In this document: positions 28,173-35,802 of the stretch, in pieces | How the letters are laid out: every line of letters begins with the position of its first letter | Numbering within the stretch: the stretch's first letter is position 1 | DNA from: an uncultured Eubacteriales bacterium | Lineage (GTDB): Bacteria > Bacillota > Clostridia > Oscillospirales > Oscillospiraceae | Assembly (NCBI GenBank): GCA_900079765.1 | Contig: LT599017.1 | Coordinates: 1,366,278-1,430,277, forward strand | Length of the DNA stretch: 64,000 nt | Direction of reading: 5' to 3' | The notes under the pieces: model-generated | What the model was told of the DNA's origin: nothing | What the model saw: only the letters and a program-made list of their open reading frames with translations | Databases searched by the model: none | Translations under genes and position numbers: made by a program

Positions 28173-29279
28173 ATGGACAAGGTATACCGCATCCTGGCCG
28201 TCAACCCCGGCTCCACCTCCACCAAGACGGCTGTATTTGAAAACGAGCGGCAGCTCTTTTCTCAGAACGTCCACCACGACGCGGAGAAATTAAAGGAATT
28301 CCCCGAATTCCAGGATCAGCTCCCCTACCGCAAGGAGACCATCGAGGCCGCCCTCAGCGGGGCGGGCATCTCCCTTGAGTCCATCGATGTGTATGTGGGC
28401 CGGGGCGGCGGGCTGGTGCCGTGCCTGGGCGGGACCTACGCTGTGACCGAGCGGCTGGTCGCGGACGCGTCGGTGGGGGCCTCCGGGGCGCCCCATCCGG
28501 CGCAGCTCGGGTCCCAGATCTGCTGGGATTACGCCCGGCGGTACGGGAAGAGCGCTTTCGTGGTGAATCCCCCCGATACCGACGAGTACAGCGACCTGGC
28601 CCGGGTGACCGGGTTCTCCGACCTGTACCGCAGGAGCCACGTTCACGCCCTCAACCACAAGGAAGTGGCTCTGCGCTACTGCGCCAAAGCCCGGGTGAAA
28701 TACGACGGGGTGAACCTCGTCGTCTGCCACATCGGCGGCGGCGTCTCCGTGGCGGCCCACCAGGGCGGACGCATGGTGGACTCAAACGACCTCATCGGCG
28801 GCGAGGGGCCCATGATGCCCACCCGCTCCGGCTCCCTGCCAGCCGTGCCGCTGGTGAAGCTGGCCTATTCCGGGAAGTACACGGAGAGAGAGCTCATCAC
28901 CCGTATCAACAAAAACGGGGGCCTGATCGACCACCTGGGCACTGCCGACGCCATTGAGATCGAAAAACGCATTGCCGCCGGCGACCGGAAGGCCAAGGCG
29001 GTCTATGACGCCATGATTTATGAGATCGCCAAGTGCGTGGGCGCCTGTGCCTGCGCCATGAAGGGGGAGGTGGAGGCCATCCTCCTTACCGGCGGCATCT
29101 CGCACAGCAAGTACGTCACCGCCCAGCTGGCAGCTTACACCAGCTGGATCGCCCCCGTGGAGGTCCTGGCGGGCGAGTTTGAGATGGAGGCCCTGGCCGC
29201 GGGAGCCCTGCGGGTAATGCGGGGCGCGGAAGAGGCAAGGACCTATACCGGCGTTCCCGTCTGGTCGCAGCCGGAATAA
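28173..29279 (+). CDS. buk: Butyrate kinase (acyl phosphate to acid plus ATP)
   Basis: A 368-residue acetate/butyrate kinase-family enzyme: NPGSTSTKTAVFEN (phosphate loop), GRGGGLVPCLGGTYAV, CHIGGGVSVAAHQGGRMVDSN and GEGPMMPTRSGSLP, followed by ILLTGGISHSKY. The order of motifs is that of butyrate kinases, slightly longer than the usual ~355 residues. It gives one ATP per acyl phosphate, closing the proposed fermentation pathway. The ATG at 28173 has GAGGAG 8 bases upstream; an open frame before it runs through the ptb gene and is a shadow. Confidence 0.9.
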   Translation: MDKVYRILAVNPGSTSTKTAVFENERQLFSQNVHHDAEKLKEFPEFQDQLPYRKETIEAALSGAGISLESIDVYVGRGGGLVPCLGGTYAVTERLVADASVGASGAPHPAQLGSQICWDYARRYGKSAFVVNPPDTDEYSDLARVTGFSDLYRRSHVHALNHKEVALRYCAKARVKYDGVNLVVCHIGGGVSVAAHQGGRMVDSNDLIGGEGPMMPTRSGSLPAVPLVKLAYSGKYTERELITRINKNGGLIDHLGTADAIEIEKRIAAGDRKAKAVYDAMIYEIAKCVGACACAMKGEVEAILLTGGISHSKYVTAQLAAYTSWIAPVEVLAGEFEMEALAAGALRVMRGAEEARTYTGVPVWSQPE

Positions 29280-29290
29280 AAGACGATATC

Positions 29291-29332
29291 CAGCGCCGCT
29301 CCGCCGGGGATATCCCCGGTGGGGCGGCGCTG
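29291..29332. terminator. Intercistronic hairpin between buk and the alcohol dehydrogenase
   Basis: Stem CAGCGCCGC..CC / GG..GCGGCGCTG around GGGGATATCCCC, without a T-run. More likely an RNA processing or partial-attenuation hairpin than a full stop. Confidence 0.5.
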
Positions 29333-29360
29333 ACGCTTGATTAAAATGGAGGAATGACAA

Positions 29361-30527
29361 ATGGAACATCGATTCACCTATCTTCAGACCTGCCCGGTCT
29401 ACTTCGGCGAGGGCTCCGCCGCCGAGGCCGGGGCAAAAATGCAGGCGCTGGGCTGCCGCTCGGTCCTGCTGGTATGCGATAAGAACGGGGCAAAATTCGG
29501 CCTGGCCGACCGGGTGCGCGCCGGGTTCCAGGACACCGGAATCACGCTGGTCCAGTTTGACGACGTAAGCCCCGATCCTGCCGACACCATGGTGGACCAC
29601 TGCGCCCGGATCGCGCGGGACGCCTGCCTGGAGGGCGTGGTGGGCGTGGGCGGCGGCAGCGTGCTGGACACCGCCAAGGCGGTGAGCGTTTTGCTGCGCA
29701 ACGAGGGCTCCGTACGCGACCATATGAAACCCAATCTGCCCCCCAACCCCGGCGCGCCCCTCATCCTGATTCCCACCACCGCCGGGACGGGCAGCGAGGT
29801 GACCAACGTGGGGGTCATCACCCACACGGGGAAAAACCTGAAGATCGGCGTGGAGAGCCAGGCCACCCTGGCCATTCTGGACCCCACCCTGACCTACAGC
29901 GTGCCGCCCCAGGTGACCGCCGAGACCGCCATGGATGCTCTGGCCCACGCCGCCGAGTGCGTCACCGGCACCATCGCCAACCCCCACGCGGATGCCCTGG
30001 CCCTGGAGGCTATCCGAACCATCGTCGGCTGCCTGCCCAGGGCGGTGGCCGACGGCGGCGACGCGGAGGCCCGCCGGGGGCTGTGCCTGGCCAGCAGTCT
30101 GGCGGGCATTGCCTTCAGCGAGACGATGGTGCACGTGGGCCACGCCATGTCCCAGGGCATGGGGGCCAGGCTCCACATCTCCCACGGCGCGGGCTGTGCG
30201 CTCTGCCTGCCCGCCGCGCTGGAATACGCGGCCCCGGCCGTGCCCGGCCAGCTGGCCAAGGTAGCCGCGGCCCTGGGCCTCGCGGTGGAGGAGGGGGCCG
30301 CCCCGGAGGAGCTGGGCCGCCGGGTAGCGGATTTCCTCTGCGCCTTCATGGACCGGGTGGGCATCCGCTCGCTACGGGAGCGGGGCTTTACACGGGAGGA
30401 GGTGGTGGCCTGCGCTGAGGCGGCCATGGAGGATTTTCTGGTGGATTACTGCCCCACGCCGGTCACGCTGGAAAACGTCCGGGAGATGTACCGGCGGATA
30501 TACGAGTATGAACGGAAGGAAAATTGA
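29361..30527 (+). CDS. Iron-containing alcohol dehydrogenase
   Basis: A 388-residue group III alcohol dehydrogenase. The nucleotide-binding GGGSVLDTAKAV and IPTTAGTGSEVTN are followed by the metal-ligand region AMDALAHAAECV and HVGHAMSQGMGARLHISHGAGCAL, whose His residues bind Fe. In this locus it should reduce part of the aldehyde to alcohol and regenerate NAD+, balancing the oxidation by the acylating dehydrogenase. GGAGG lies 10 bases upstream. Last gene of the GRE2 series. Confidence 0.92.
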   Translation: MEHRFTYLQTCPVYFGEGSAAEAGAKMQALGCRSVLLVCDKNGAKFGLADRVRAGFQDTGITLVQFDDVSPDPADTMVDHCARIARDACLEGVVGVGGGSVLDTAKAVSVLLRNEGSVRDHMKPNLPPNPGAPLILIPTTAGTGSEVTNVGVITHTGKNLKIGVESQATLAILDPTLTYSVPPQVTAETAMDALAHAAECVTGTIANPHADALALEAIRTIVGCLPRAVADGGDAEARRGLCLASSLAGIAFSETMVHVGHAMSQGMGARLHISHGAGCALCLPAALEYAAPAVPGQLAKVAAALGLAVEEGAAPEELGRRVADFLCAFMDRVGIRSLRERGFTREEVVACAEAAMEDFLVDYCPTPVTLENVREMYRRIYEYERKEN

Positions 30528-30651
30528 TAACCCTTAGCTGATCCAATAAAAATTACCACCGGGAACCAGGAAACAAATTTGCACCATCGAATTCGAGTGA
30601 TTGAGAGGGCGGGGGCAGCGGATAATGAGGACTTTTGAACAGGAGGAATGT

Positions 30652-30675
30652 GGGGCATGGCGAAAGCCATGCCCC
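30652..30675 (+). terminator. Hairpin with GAAA tetraloop after the alcohol dehydrogenase
   Basis: Perfect 10-bp stem GGGGCATGGC closed by a GNRA tetraloop, then CTGAGTTTTGG. A plausible transcript end 125 bases after the stop codon. The remainder of 30528-30750 shows no gene. Confidence 0.55.
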
Positions 30676-30750
30676 CTGAGTTTTGGTGGTAAATGAAAAG
30701 ATGAAATGGTATAATCAAAAACAGGAACGATAATTTGCAGGGGAGTTAAT

Positions 30751-31263
30751 ATGAATTTTAGATTAGCTAATATGGATGACCTGCCGCAACTGAAAGCGAT
30801 ATACGAAAAAATAATTAAAAAAATGAATAAAGACAATATCCAAATTTGGGATGAAATCTATCCATGCGAGTTTTTTGGTGATGATATTGAAAATAATCGT
30901 CTTTATGTTTTAGTGGAAACGAATGAAATAGTTTCGGCTTTTGCTCTATGCGATTCAAATGCAGGAGCGGAATATGTAAAATGGGAAAATAAACATGATA
31001 AAGCACTATATATTGACCGACTTGGAGTTAATGTCAATTATACAAAAAAGGGAATTGGCAGTATAATGCTACATAAGGCGATCGCACTTGCAAGAGAGAA
31101 AGGCGCACATTATTTGAGGCTTTTTGTTGTGGATATAAATGAGCCTGCGGTAAACCTCTATATAAAAAACGGGTTTGTAAGGGTTCCTGGAATTTATGAT
31201 AAAAAAATTGACGGTGACCTTGTATTGCATGAATTTGGATTTGAAATAAAAACAGCAATGTGA
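30751..31263 (+). CDS. GNAT-family N-acetyltransferase
   Basis: A 170-residue GNAT protein: FRLANMDDLPQLKAIYEKI at the start, DRLGVNVNYTKKGIGSIMLHKAIALAREKG as the acetyl-CoA loop (KKGIGS) and NEPAVNLYIKNGFVRV near the end. The substrate is unknown. It is markedly AT-rich compared with the flanking GC-rich metabolic genes, which suggests recent acquisition. GGGGAG lies 6 bases upstream. Confidence 0.85.
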   Translation: MNFRLANMDDLPQLKAIYEKIIKKMNKDNIQIWDEIYPCEFFGDDIENNRLYVLVETNEIVSAFALCDSNAGAEYVKWENKHDKALYIDRLGVNVNYTKKGIGSIMLHKAIALAREKGAHYLRLFVVDINEPAVNLYIKNGFVRVPGIYDKKIDGDLVLHEFGFEIKTAM

Positions 31264-31336
31264 CGCAACTTACAGCTTGCTTAACTGATATCTGGTATAA
31301 TGCTGCATCAGCAGAGAGTCATACTAGACAAAGTAA

Positions 31337-31380
31337 CGCCGGGAACCAGTAGAATTGCTGGATTTCCGGCGATTTCTTTT
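31337..31380 (+). terminator. Rho-independent terminator after the GNAT gene
   Basis: Stem CGCCGG-AA-CCAG / CTGG-TTT-CCGGCG followed by ATTTCTTTT. Well placed after the acetyltransferase. Confidence 0.75.
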
Positions 31381-31394
31381 CGCCTGCGGATATG

Positions 31395-31423
31395 GTATAA
31401 TAGCCGCGAAACGGCTATTATAC
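31395..31423 (+). promoter_or_regulatory. Perfect 12-bp inverted repeat overlapping a -10 box
   Basis: GTATAATAGCCG / CGGCTATTATAC with a 5-base loop. The left arm carries TATAAT and the right arm ends just before the GGGAGGG ribosome site of the PHP gene, so it could be an operator or an RNA hairpin affecting translation. Confidence 0.5.
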
Positions 31424-31440
31424 TGGGAGGGTATTGGTTC

Positions 31441-32148
31441 ATGGCACAGATTGTTGCAGATTTACATACGCACACCTTAGTGAGCGGACATGCGTATGGA
31501 ACGATACGGGAAATGGCCTATGAGGCAAATAACCGTGGGATAAAGCTATTGGGCATCAGCGAACATGCCCCGGGGATTCCGGGGACGGTAAACCCTATTT
31601 ATTATATGAATCTTGGAGTAATTCCCCGAACGTTAAGTGGTGTGGAGATCATTCATGGCTGCGAGATAAACGTATTAAATGACGGAAAGCTCTCATTAGA
31701 GCAGAGGTATATAGACCAGCTGGATTATGCGATAGTGGGAATACACAAGCATTGTTATCAGGAGGAAGGGAGACAAAAAAACACAGAAAATATCATAGAA
31801 TGCATGAAACATGAAAAGGTTCATTTTGTGTCTCATCCGGATGATGATCATACGCCGTTGGACTATGAGCTGCTGGTTAAAGCCGCCAAACAGTACCATG
31901 TCGCTCTAGAGCTGAATAACAGCTCGCTGGGGAAAGTGGACCAGCGTTTGAACTGTGTTCAAAACTATAAGACAATGCTGGCCCTGTGTATGGAACATGG
32001 GGTAAATATCATCGTCAGCTCCGACGCCCACGACCCGAGTTGGGTGGGGAAATTTGATCTAGCATGTAACTTGCTGGACGAAATAAAGTTCAGTGAAGAT
32101 TTGATTTTGAATAGCAGTGCGGAAAAGGTCAAAGCGTTTATTAAATAG
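31441..32148 (+). CDS. PHP-domain phosphatase (YcdX-like)
   Basis: A 235-residue PHP metal-dependent phosphoesterase. Metal ligands are visible in DLHTHTLVSGHAYG, GISEHAPG, GCEINV, VGIHKHCY, SHPDDDH and SSDAHDPSWVG, the full PHP set. Family members include YcdX-type phosphatases; the substrate is unknown. The ATG at 31441 follows GGGAGGG; an earlier in-frame start would read through the terminator and promoter region. Confidence 0.9.
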   Translation: MAQIVADLHTHTLVSGHAYGTIREMAYEANNRGIKLLGISEHAPGIPGTVNPIYYMNLGVIPRTLSGVEIIHGCEINVLNDGKLSLEQRYIDQLDYAIVGIHKHCYQEEGRQKNTENIIECMKHEKVHFVSHPDDDHTPLDYELLVKAAKQYHVALELNNSSLGKVDQRLNCVQNYKTMLALCMEHGVNIIVSSDAHDPSWVGKFDLACNLLDEIKFSEDLILNSSAEKVKAFIK

Positions 32149-32187
32149 AATGACGATCGAGTGATTTAAGAAAAGGAGGGTAACGCT

Positions 32188-32439
32188 ATGCTGGACTTTA
32201 AATTCGACACCCAGCTCCTCATTGCCGGGCAGGGCCTGGATGAGGACGACATCAACGACCATATCACCGCCCACTTTGAGGGGGACTGCCTCCTGGTCAT
32301 GGGGGACGAGGACCTTATCAAGCTGCACTTCCACACCAACCGCCCCTGGGAGGTGCTGGAATATTGCGCGTCCTTGGGAGATATCCACGATATCGTGGTG
32401 GAGAACATGGAGCGCCAGGAAAACGGCCTGCAGGGGTAG
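32188..32439 (+). CDS. 83-aa single-domain protein like the middle part of FakA/YloV
   Basis: An 83-residue protein with GGAGGG 7 bases upstream. The segment HFEGDCLLVMGDEDLIKLHFHTNRPWEVLEYCASLGDI strongly recalls the middle DAK-like domain of fatty-acid kinase FakA/YloV (GDSLLVVGD..L.KVHVHT..PG..LEYA). The kinase domain itself is absent, so this is a free-standing module of unknown role. It is 53 bases upstream of a degenerate GMP-synthase gene and probably cotranscribed with it. Confidence 0.7.
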   Translation: MLDFKFDTQLLIAGQGLDEDDINDHITAHFEGDCLLVMGDEDLIKLHFHTNRPWEVLEYCASLGDIHDIVVENMERQENGLQG

Positions 32440-32492
32440 CCCGCGCTCTGCCGTCTGTCGCTTTTCTTTATGATACAAAAGGAGGTTCTGCC

Positions 32493-33782
32493 ATGAAGCA
32501 GGACGTGATTTTGGTGCTGGATCTGGGCAGCGAGGAGAACGCCCGGCTTGCCCGCGAGATCCGCGCACTGGGCGTATACAGCGAGATTCATCCTCACGAC
32601 ATCACCGCCGCCGACGTGGACGCGATCCCCAACGTAAAGGGCATCATCCTCAACGGCGGCCCCAACCGGATTGTGGATGGCGCGGAGATCGACGTGGCCC
32701 AGGAGATTTATAACTACAACGTGCCCGTCCTCCTGGCCGACCACAAGGGGGACGATCCCTGGCCCGAGGGGGAGGAGGCACGGAAGAAGGCTCTGGGCGA
32801 CTTCGTCTTCTCGGTCTGCGGGGCGGAGGCCAACTGGAACATGGAGAACTTTATCGCCGACCAGATGGAGCTCATCCGCCGCCAGGTGGGGGAAGGGAAG
32901 GTCCTGCTGGCCCTCTCCGGCGGGGTGGACTCCTCGGTGGTGGCAGCTCTGCTCATCCGGGCAATCGGCAAGCAGCTCACCTGTGTGCACGTTAACCACG
33001 GCCTCCTCCGCAAGGGAGAGCCGAAGCAGGTGGTCAAGGTCTTCCGGGACGAGATGGACGCGAACCTCGTCTATGTGGACGCGGTGGACCGTTTCCTCGA
33101 TAAGCTCGCCGGCGTGGCCGGGCCGGAGCAAAAGCGCAAGATCATCGGCGCGGAGTTCATTCGGGTATTCGAGGAGGAGGCCCGCAAGCTCTCTGGCATC
33201 GCGTTTCTTGCACAGGGCACGATCTACCCCGACATTATTGAGAGCGGCACCAAGACCGTGAAGGCCGTCAAGAGCCACCACAACGTGGGCGGCCTGCCCG
33301 AGGACCTGCAGTTCGAGCTGGTGGAGCCGCTGAAGATGCTCTTCAAGGACGAGGTGCGCGCCTGCGGCAAGGCCCTTGGCCTTCCCGACGGCATGGTCTA
33401 CCGCCAGCCCTTTCCCGGCCCCGGCCTGGGGGTGCGCTGCCTGGGGGCCATCACCCGTGACCGGCTGGAGGCCGTCCGGGAGTCGGACGCCATTATGCGG
33501 GAGGAGTTTGCTAAGAGCGGCCTGGAGGGCAAGGTGTGGCAGTACTTTACCGCCATTCCAGACTTCAAGTCGGTGGGTGTGCGCAACAACAGGCGTACCG
33601 ACGAGTGGCCCGTCATCCTCAGGGCCGTCAACACCGTGGACGCCATGACCGCCACCGTGGAGGACGTGCCTTTCGCCCTCCTCCAGAAGATCACGGCTCG
33701 CATCACCAGCGAGGTCAAGGGCGTCAACCGTGTGCTCTACGACCTCACCCCCAAGCCCACGGGAACCATCGAGTGGGAATAG
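32493..33782 (+). CDS. GMP synthase-like protein with a vestigial glutaminase domain
   Basis: A 429-residue GuaA paralogue. The ATP-pyrophosphatase domain is intact ([50 protein letters not shown]) and the C-terminal dimerisation domain ends KPTGTIEWE. The N-terminal ~125 residues keep the amidotransferase outline (LNGGPN) but lack the nucleophile loop GICYG, replaced by PVLLADHKGDD, and lack the HPE pair. It would need free ammonia or a partner. A normal guaA exists at 8437-9978. AGGAGG lies 6 bases upstream. Followed by a terminator. Confidence 0.88.
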   Translation: MKQDVILVLDLGSEENARLAREIRALGVYSEIHPHDITAADVDAIPNVKGIILNGGPNRIVDGAEIDVAQEIYNYNVPVLLADHKGDDPWPEGEEARKKALGDFVFSVCGAEANWNMENFIADQMELIRRQVGEGKVLLALSGGVDSSVVAALLIRAIGKQLTCVHVNHGLLRKGEPKQVVKVFRDEMDANLVYVDAVDRFLDKLAGVAGPEQKRKIIGAEFIRVFEEEARKLSGIAFLAQGTIYPDIIESGTKTVKAVKSHHNVGGLPEDLQFELVEPLKMLFKDEVRACGKALGLPDGMVYRQPFPGPGLGVRCLGAITRDRLEAVRESDAIMREEFAKSGLEGKVWQYFTAIPDFKSVGVRNNRRTDEWPVILRAVNTVDAMTATVEDVPFALLQKITARITSEVKGVNRVLYDLTPKPTGTIEWE

Positions 33783-33788
33783 TTAATA

Positions 33789-33836
33789 AAAATCCTGTAT
33801 GCCTTGCGTTGCAAAGCATACAGGATTTTATTTTTC
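33789..33836 (+). terminator. Rho-independent terminator after the second guaA-like gene
   Basis: Perfect 14-bp stem AAAATCCTGTATGC / GCATACAGGATTTT followed by ATTTTT; it also serves the converging YwqK-like gene. Confidence 0.88.
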
Positions 33837-33870
33837 CTCATTAAGTTAAGGATAGTTTTTTCTATAAGCG

Positions 33871-34110
33871 CTATCCCATAGACGTAACCTTGAACGGCTT
33901 ACCCTCTTTATCATAGGTTGTCCATTCGCCAACCTGTTCGCCATCCTCAAAGTAACCTGAACGCTTTATTGTTCCGTCTATGCGGTACCACTCCCAATAA
34001 CCGTCTGCTGTGCCGTTTACAATTTTACCTTTTGACCAGATTGTTTTTCCGTTAGCGTGATATTTAACCGTAATGCCATCCACGACTTCTTCCTTTTTCC
34101 TTTGAGCCAT
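33871..34110 (-). CDS. YwqK-like MORN-repeat protein
   Basis: A 79-residue protein made of repeated MORN-like units: GITVKYHANGKTIWSKGKIVNG, GYWEWYRIDGTIKRSGYFEDG and GEWTTYDKEGKPF. Such proteins are often labelled YwqK-family antitoxins after Bacillus subtilis YwqK, but no toxin gene is adjacent, so that role is doubtful here. The ATG at 34110 follows GGAAGGAAGG. AT-rich accessory gene. Confidence 0.7.
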   Translation of the reverse strand: MAQRKKEEVVDGITVKYHANGKTIWSKGKIVNGTADGYWEWYRIDGTIKRSGYFEDGEQVGEWTTYDKEGKPFKVTSMG

Positions 34111-34194
34111 TGTCGTTTTTCCTTCCTTCCTACACGAATCCAAGCCAGGGGGAGGAGTCGAATATCAAAACGGCTTGACCGTGTCACTCATTTC

Positions 34195-34728
34195 CTAAAC
34201 GAACCGAATGATTTCTTCCAGCGGTTTGCGGAATTTCTTTCGTACCGTGGGATCTGCCGGATATCCGGCTGCAATTAGCCCGCGTATATGCTTTTCCTGC
34301 GGAATGTTCAAAAGTGAGGCAATTTTTTCTCTATCATATATTCCCAAGATGCATGTGCCCACTCCTTGGGATTCAGCTTCCAGACAAAGATAGGCAACCG
34401 CTCCTCCGATATCGCCAGGAGCGAAATACTGGCTGTCCACAATACTTTTGATCTGCGGTTTTAAATTAGCATGTTCCTCCAGTACGACAAAAAAAGCACG
34501 GGCACCGGAAATGTAGGCATTTAGTCCAAGCTGTTGAGTACATTCTGCCATCTTACTCACAATTTCCGGGTTTTCCGCAATCACAAAGCTCCAGGGCTGT
34601 CCGTTGCAGCCGGAGGGAGCGAGACGGGCCGCCTCAACACACTTGACCAGCTTTTCCTGTTCTACCGGTTGTTCCGAAAAATTTCTGCAGCTTTGCCTGC
34701 GAAGGCATAGGTCCATAAAGTCACACAT
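34195..34728 (-). CDS. Nitroreductase-family flavoprotein
   Basis: A 177-residue FMN-dependent nitroreductase-like protein: RRQSCRNFSEQPVEQEKL (FMN phosphate site), EAARLAPSGCNGQPWSFVI, and the C-terminal GIYDREKIASLLNIPQEKHIRGLIAAGYP. It probably reduces nitro or quinone compounds with NAD(P)H. AAAGGAG lies 8 bases before the ATG at 34728. It is divergent from a MerR regulator, which suggests drug- or stress-induced expression. Confidence 0.85.
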   Translation of the reverse strand: MCDFMDLCLRRQSCRNFSEQPVEQEKLVKCVEAARLAPSGCNGQPWSFVIAENPEIVSKMAECTQQLGLNAYISGARAFFVVLEEHANLKPQIKSIVDSQYFAPGDIGGAVAYLCLEAESQGVGTCILGIYDREKIASLLNIPQEKHIRGLIAAGYPADPTVRKKFRKPLEEIIRFV

Positions 34729-34777
34729 TGTATTTACTCCTTTCAAATCATGGGCAGGGCGATAAGGAAACAACTAT

Positions 34778-34799
34778 AAACAACAATTGTATTTTGTTT
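34778..34799. promoter_or_regulatory. Inverted repeat AAACAA-N10-TTGTTT in the nitroreductase/merR gap
   Basis: 6-bp arms in the 119-base divergent promoter region. A possible binding site for the MerR protein, acting on the minus-strand nitroreductase promoter (-10 TATAGT). Confidence 0.4.
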
Positions 34800-34826
34800 G
34801 CAGTTTAAGCATATCCACGATATAAT
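34798..34826 (+). promoter_or_regulatory. Promoter of the merR gene
   Basis: TTGCAG (34798-34803), a 17-base spacer and a perfect TATAAT (34821-34826), 22 bases before the merR start. Confidence 0.7.
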
Positions 34827-34847
34827 TTTAACACAGAGGTGGTGCGA

Positions 34848-35663
34848 ATGTTCAAAATAGGTGAGTTTTCTAAATTAACACAAGTGTCAATCCGCATGTT
34901 AAGGTATTATGATGAGACCGGTCTATTAAAACCTGCGGAAACTGATAGATTCACGAATTACAGGCTATACTCCACGGAGCAAATTCCTGTTTTAAATAGA
35001 ATAATATTTTTGCGCAATTTAGGTTTTAATGTGTCTGAAATCACTGCTGCTCTTAACAACTGGGAAGATGAATTTATTGTAAAACAGCTAGAACATAAAC
35101 GTCTCGAGATTGAGAACTCGATGAAAGCGGAACAAGAAAAACTGGCCCGAATCGAGTTGGCAAAAAAAGATATGCGGCAAGAAAAAATAACGATAAACTA
35201 TAATGTTTCAATCAAATCCGTTCCCAGTTACCAGGTATTTTCTTTAAGGCGAATTGTTCCCGATTATTACGCAGAAGGGCAGTTGTGGAAAGAGATGTCT
35301 TCCTTTGCTAAAGAACATGATATTCCTGTTTCAGCCGATACTTTTACCATATATCACGATATGGATTATAGGGAAAAAGATGTTGACATGGAGATATGTG
35401 CGCCTGTGAGCCGGATGGGGGAAAATACACACGGGTTTGTGTATCGCAATACCGAGCCTGTTCCGGCTATGGCTTGCACCATGGTATATGGGCCTTTTGA
35501 AAACATTGCGGGAGCTTTTCTTTCCTTTGCTGATTGGTTGCAGGAACATAATCAGTATAAGATGACCGGACAGAGCAGGCAAATCGTTCACCGAGGGCCA
35601 TGGAATGAGGAAAGCCCTGAGAAGTACTTAACTGAAATCCAAATACCGTTGGAGAAAAGATAG
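34848..35663 (+). CDS. MerR-family regulator with GyrI-like effector domain (BmrR type)
   Basis: A 271-residue regulator. The N-terminal MerR helix-turn-helix is FKIGEFSKLTQVSIRMLRYYDETGLLKP with LYSTEQI. A dimerisation helix covers about residues 78-115, and a C-terminal GyrI/AraC-effector-like domain (VPSYQVFSLRRIVPDYYAEGQLWKE...YLTEIQIPL) resembles BmrR-type multidrug sensors. The ATG at 34848 follows AGAGGTG; two upstream GTGs lie inside that site. It likely controls the divergent nitroreductase and perhaps the MerR-type promoter at 35734. Confidence 0.88.
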   Translation: MFKIGEFSKLTQVSIRMLRYYDETGLLKPAETDRFTNYRLYSTEQIPVLNRIIFLRNLGFNVSEITAALNNWEDEFIVKQLEHKRLEIENSMKAEQEKLARIELAKKDMRQEKITINYNVSIKSVPSYQVFSLRRIVPDYYAEGQLWKEMSSFAKEHDIPVSADTFTIYHDMDYREKDVDMEICAPVSRMGENTHGFVYRNTEPVPAMACTMVYGPFENIAGAFLSFADWLQEHNQYKMTGQSRQIVHRGPWNEESPEKYLTEIQIPLEKR

Positions 35664-35690
35664 AGTTGCGAGGAATGTTCGAATTGTGCG

Positions 35691-35730
35691 AAAAGCGTCT
35701 TGTGGATTTTTTTACAAGGCGCTTTTTTAT
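35691..35730 (+). terminator. Rho-independent terminator after merR
   Basis: Stem AAAAGCGTCTTGT / ACAAGGCGCTTTT (one G-T pair) with a T-rich loop and following TTTTTT. Confidence 0.85.
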
Positions 35731-35733
35731 ATA

Positions 35734-35764
35734 TTGACTCTCACATGGTGTGAGGGTCTACACT
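35734..35764 (+). promoter_or_regulatory. MerR-type promoter with 19-bp spacer
   Basis: TTGACT (35734-35739) and TACACT (35759-35764) are separated by 19 bases, which hold the dyad CTCACA-TGG-TGTGAG (35740-35754). An overlong spacer filled by a dyad is the hallmark of promoters activated by MerR proteins. It drives the TrmO-like gene. Confidence 0.75.
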
Positions 35765-35802
35765 GGATTTACGGGTAAAATAAAAATATGGAGGAATGCA
35801 CG

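Noticed and set aside
15468-30527. Bacterial microcompartment locus
   Set aside because: No BMC shell, pentamer or signature proteins are present and the aldehyde dehydrogenase has no targeting extension.
33871-34110. Toxin-antitoxin locus suggested by the YwqK-like protein
   Set aside because: No toxin candidate adjoins it; the next gene is a nitroreductase.
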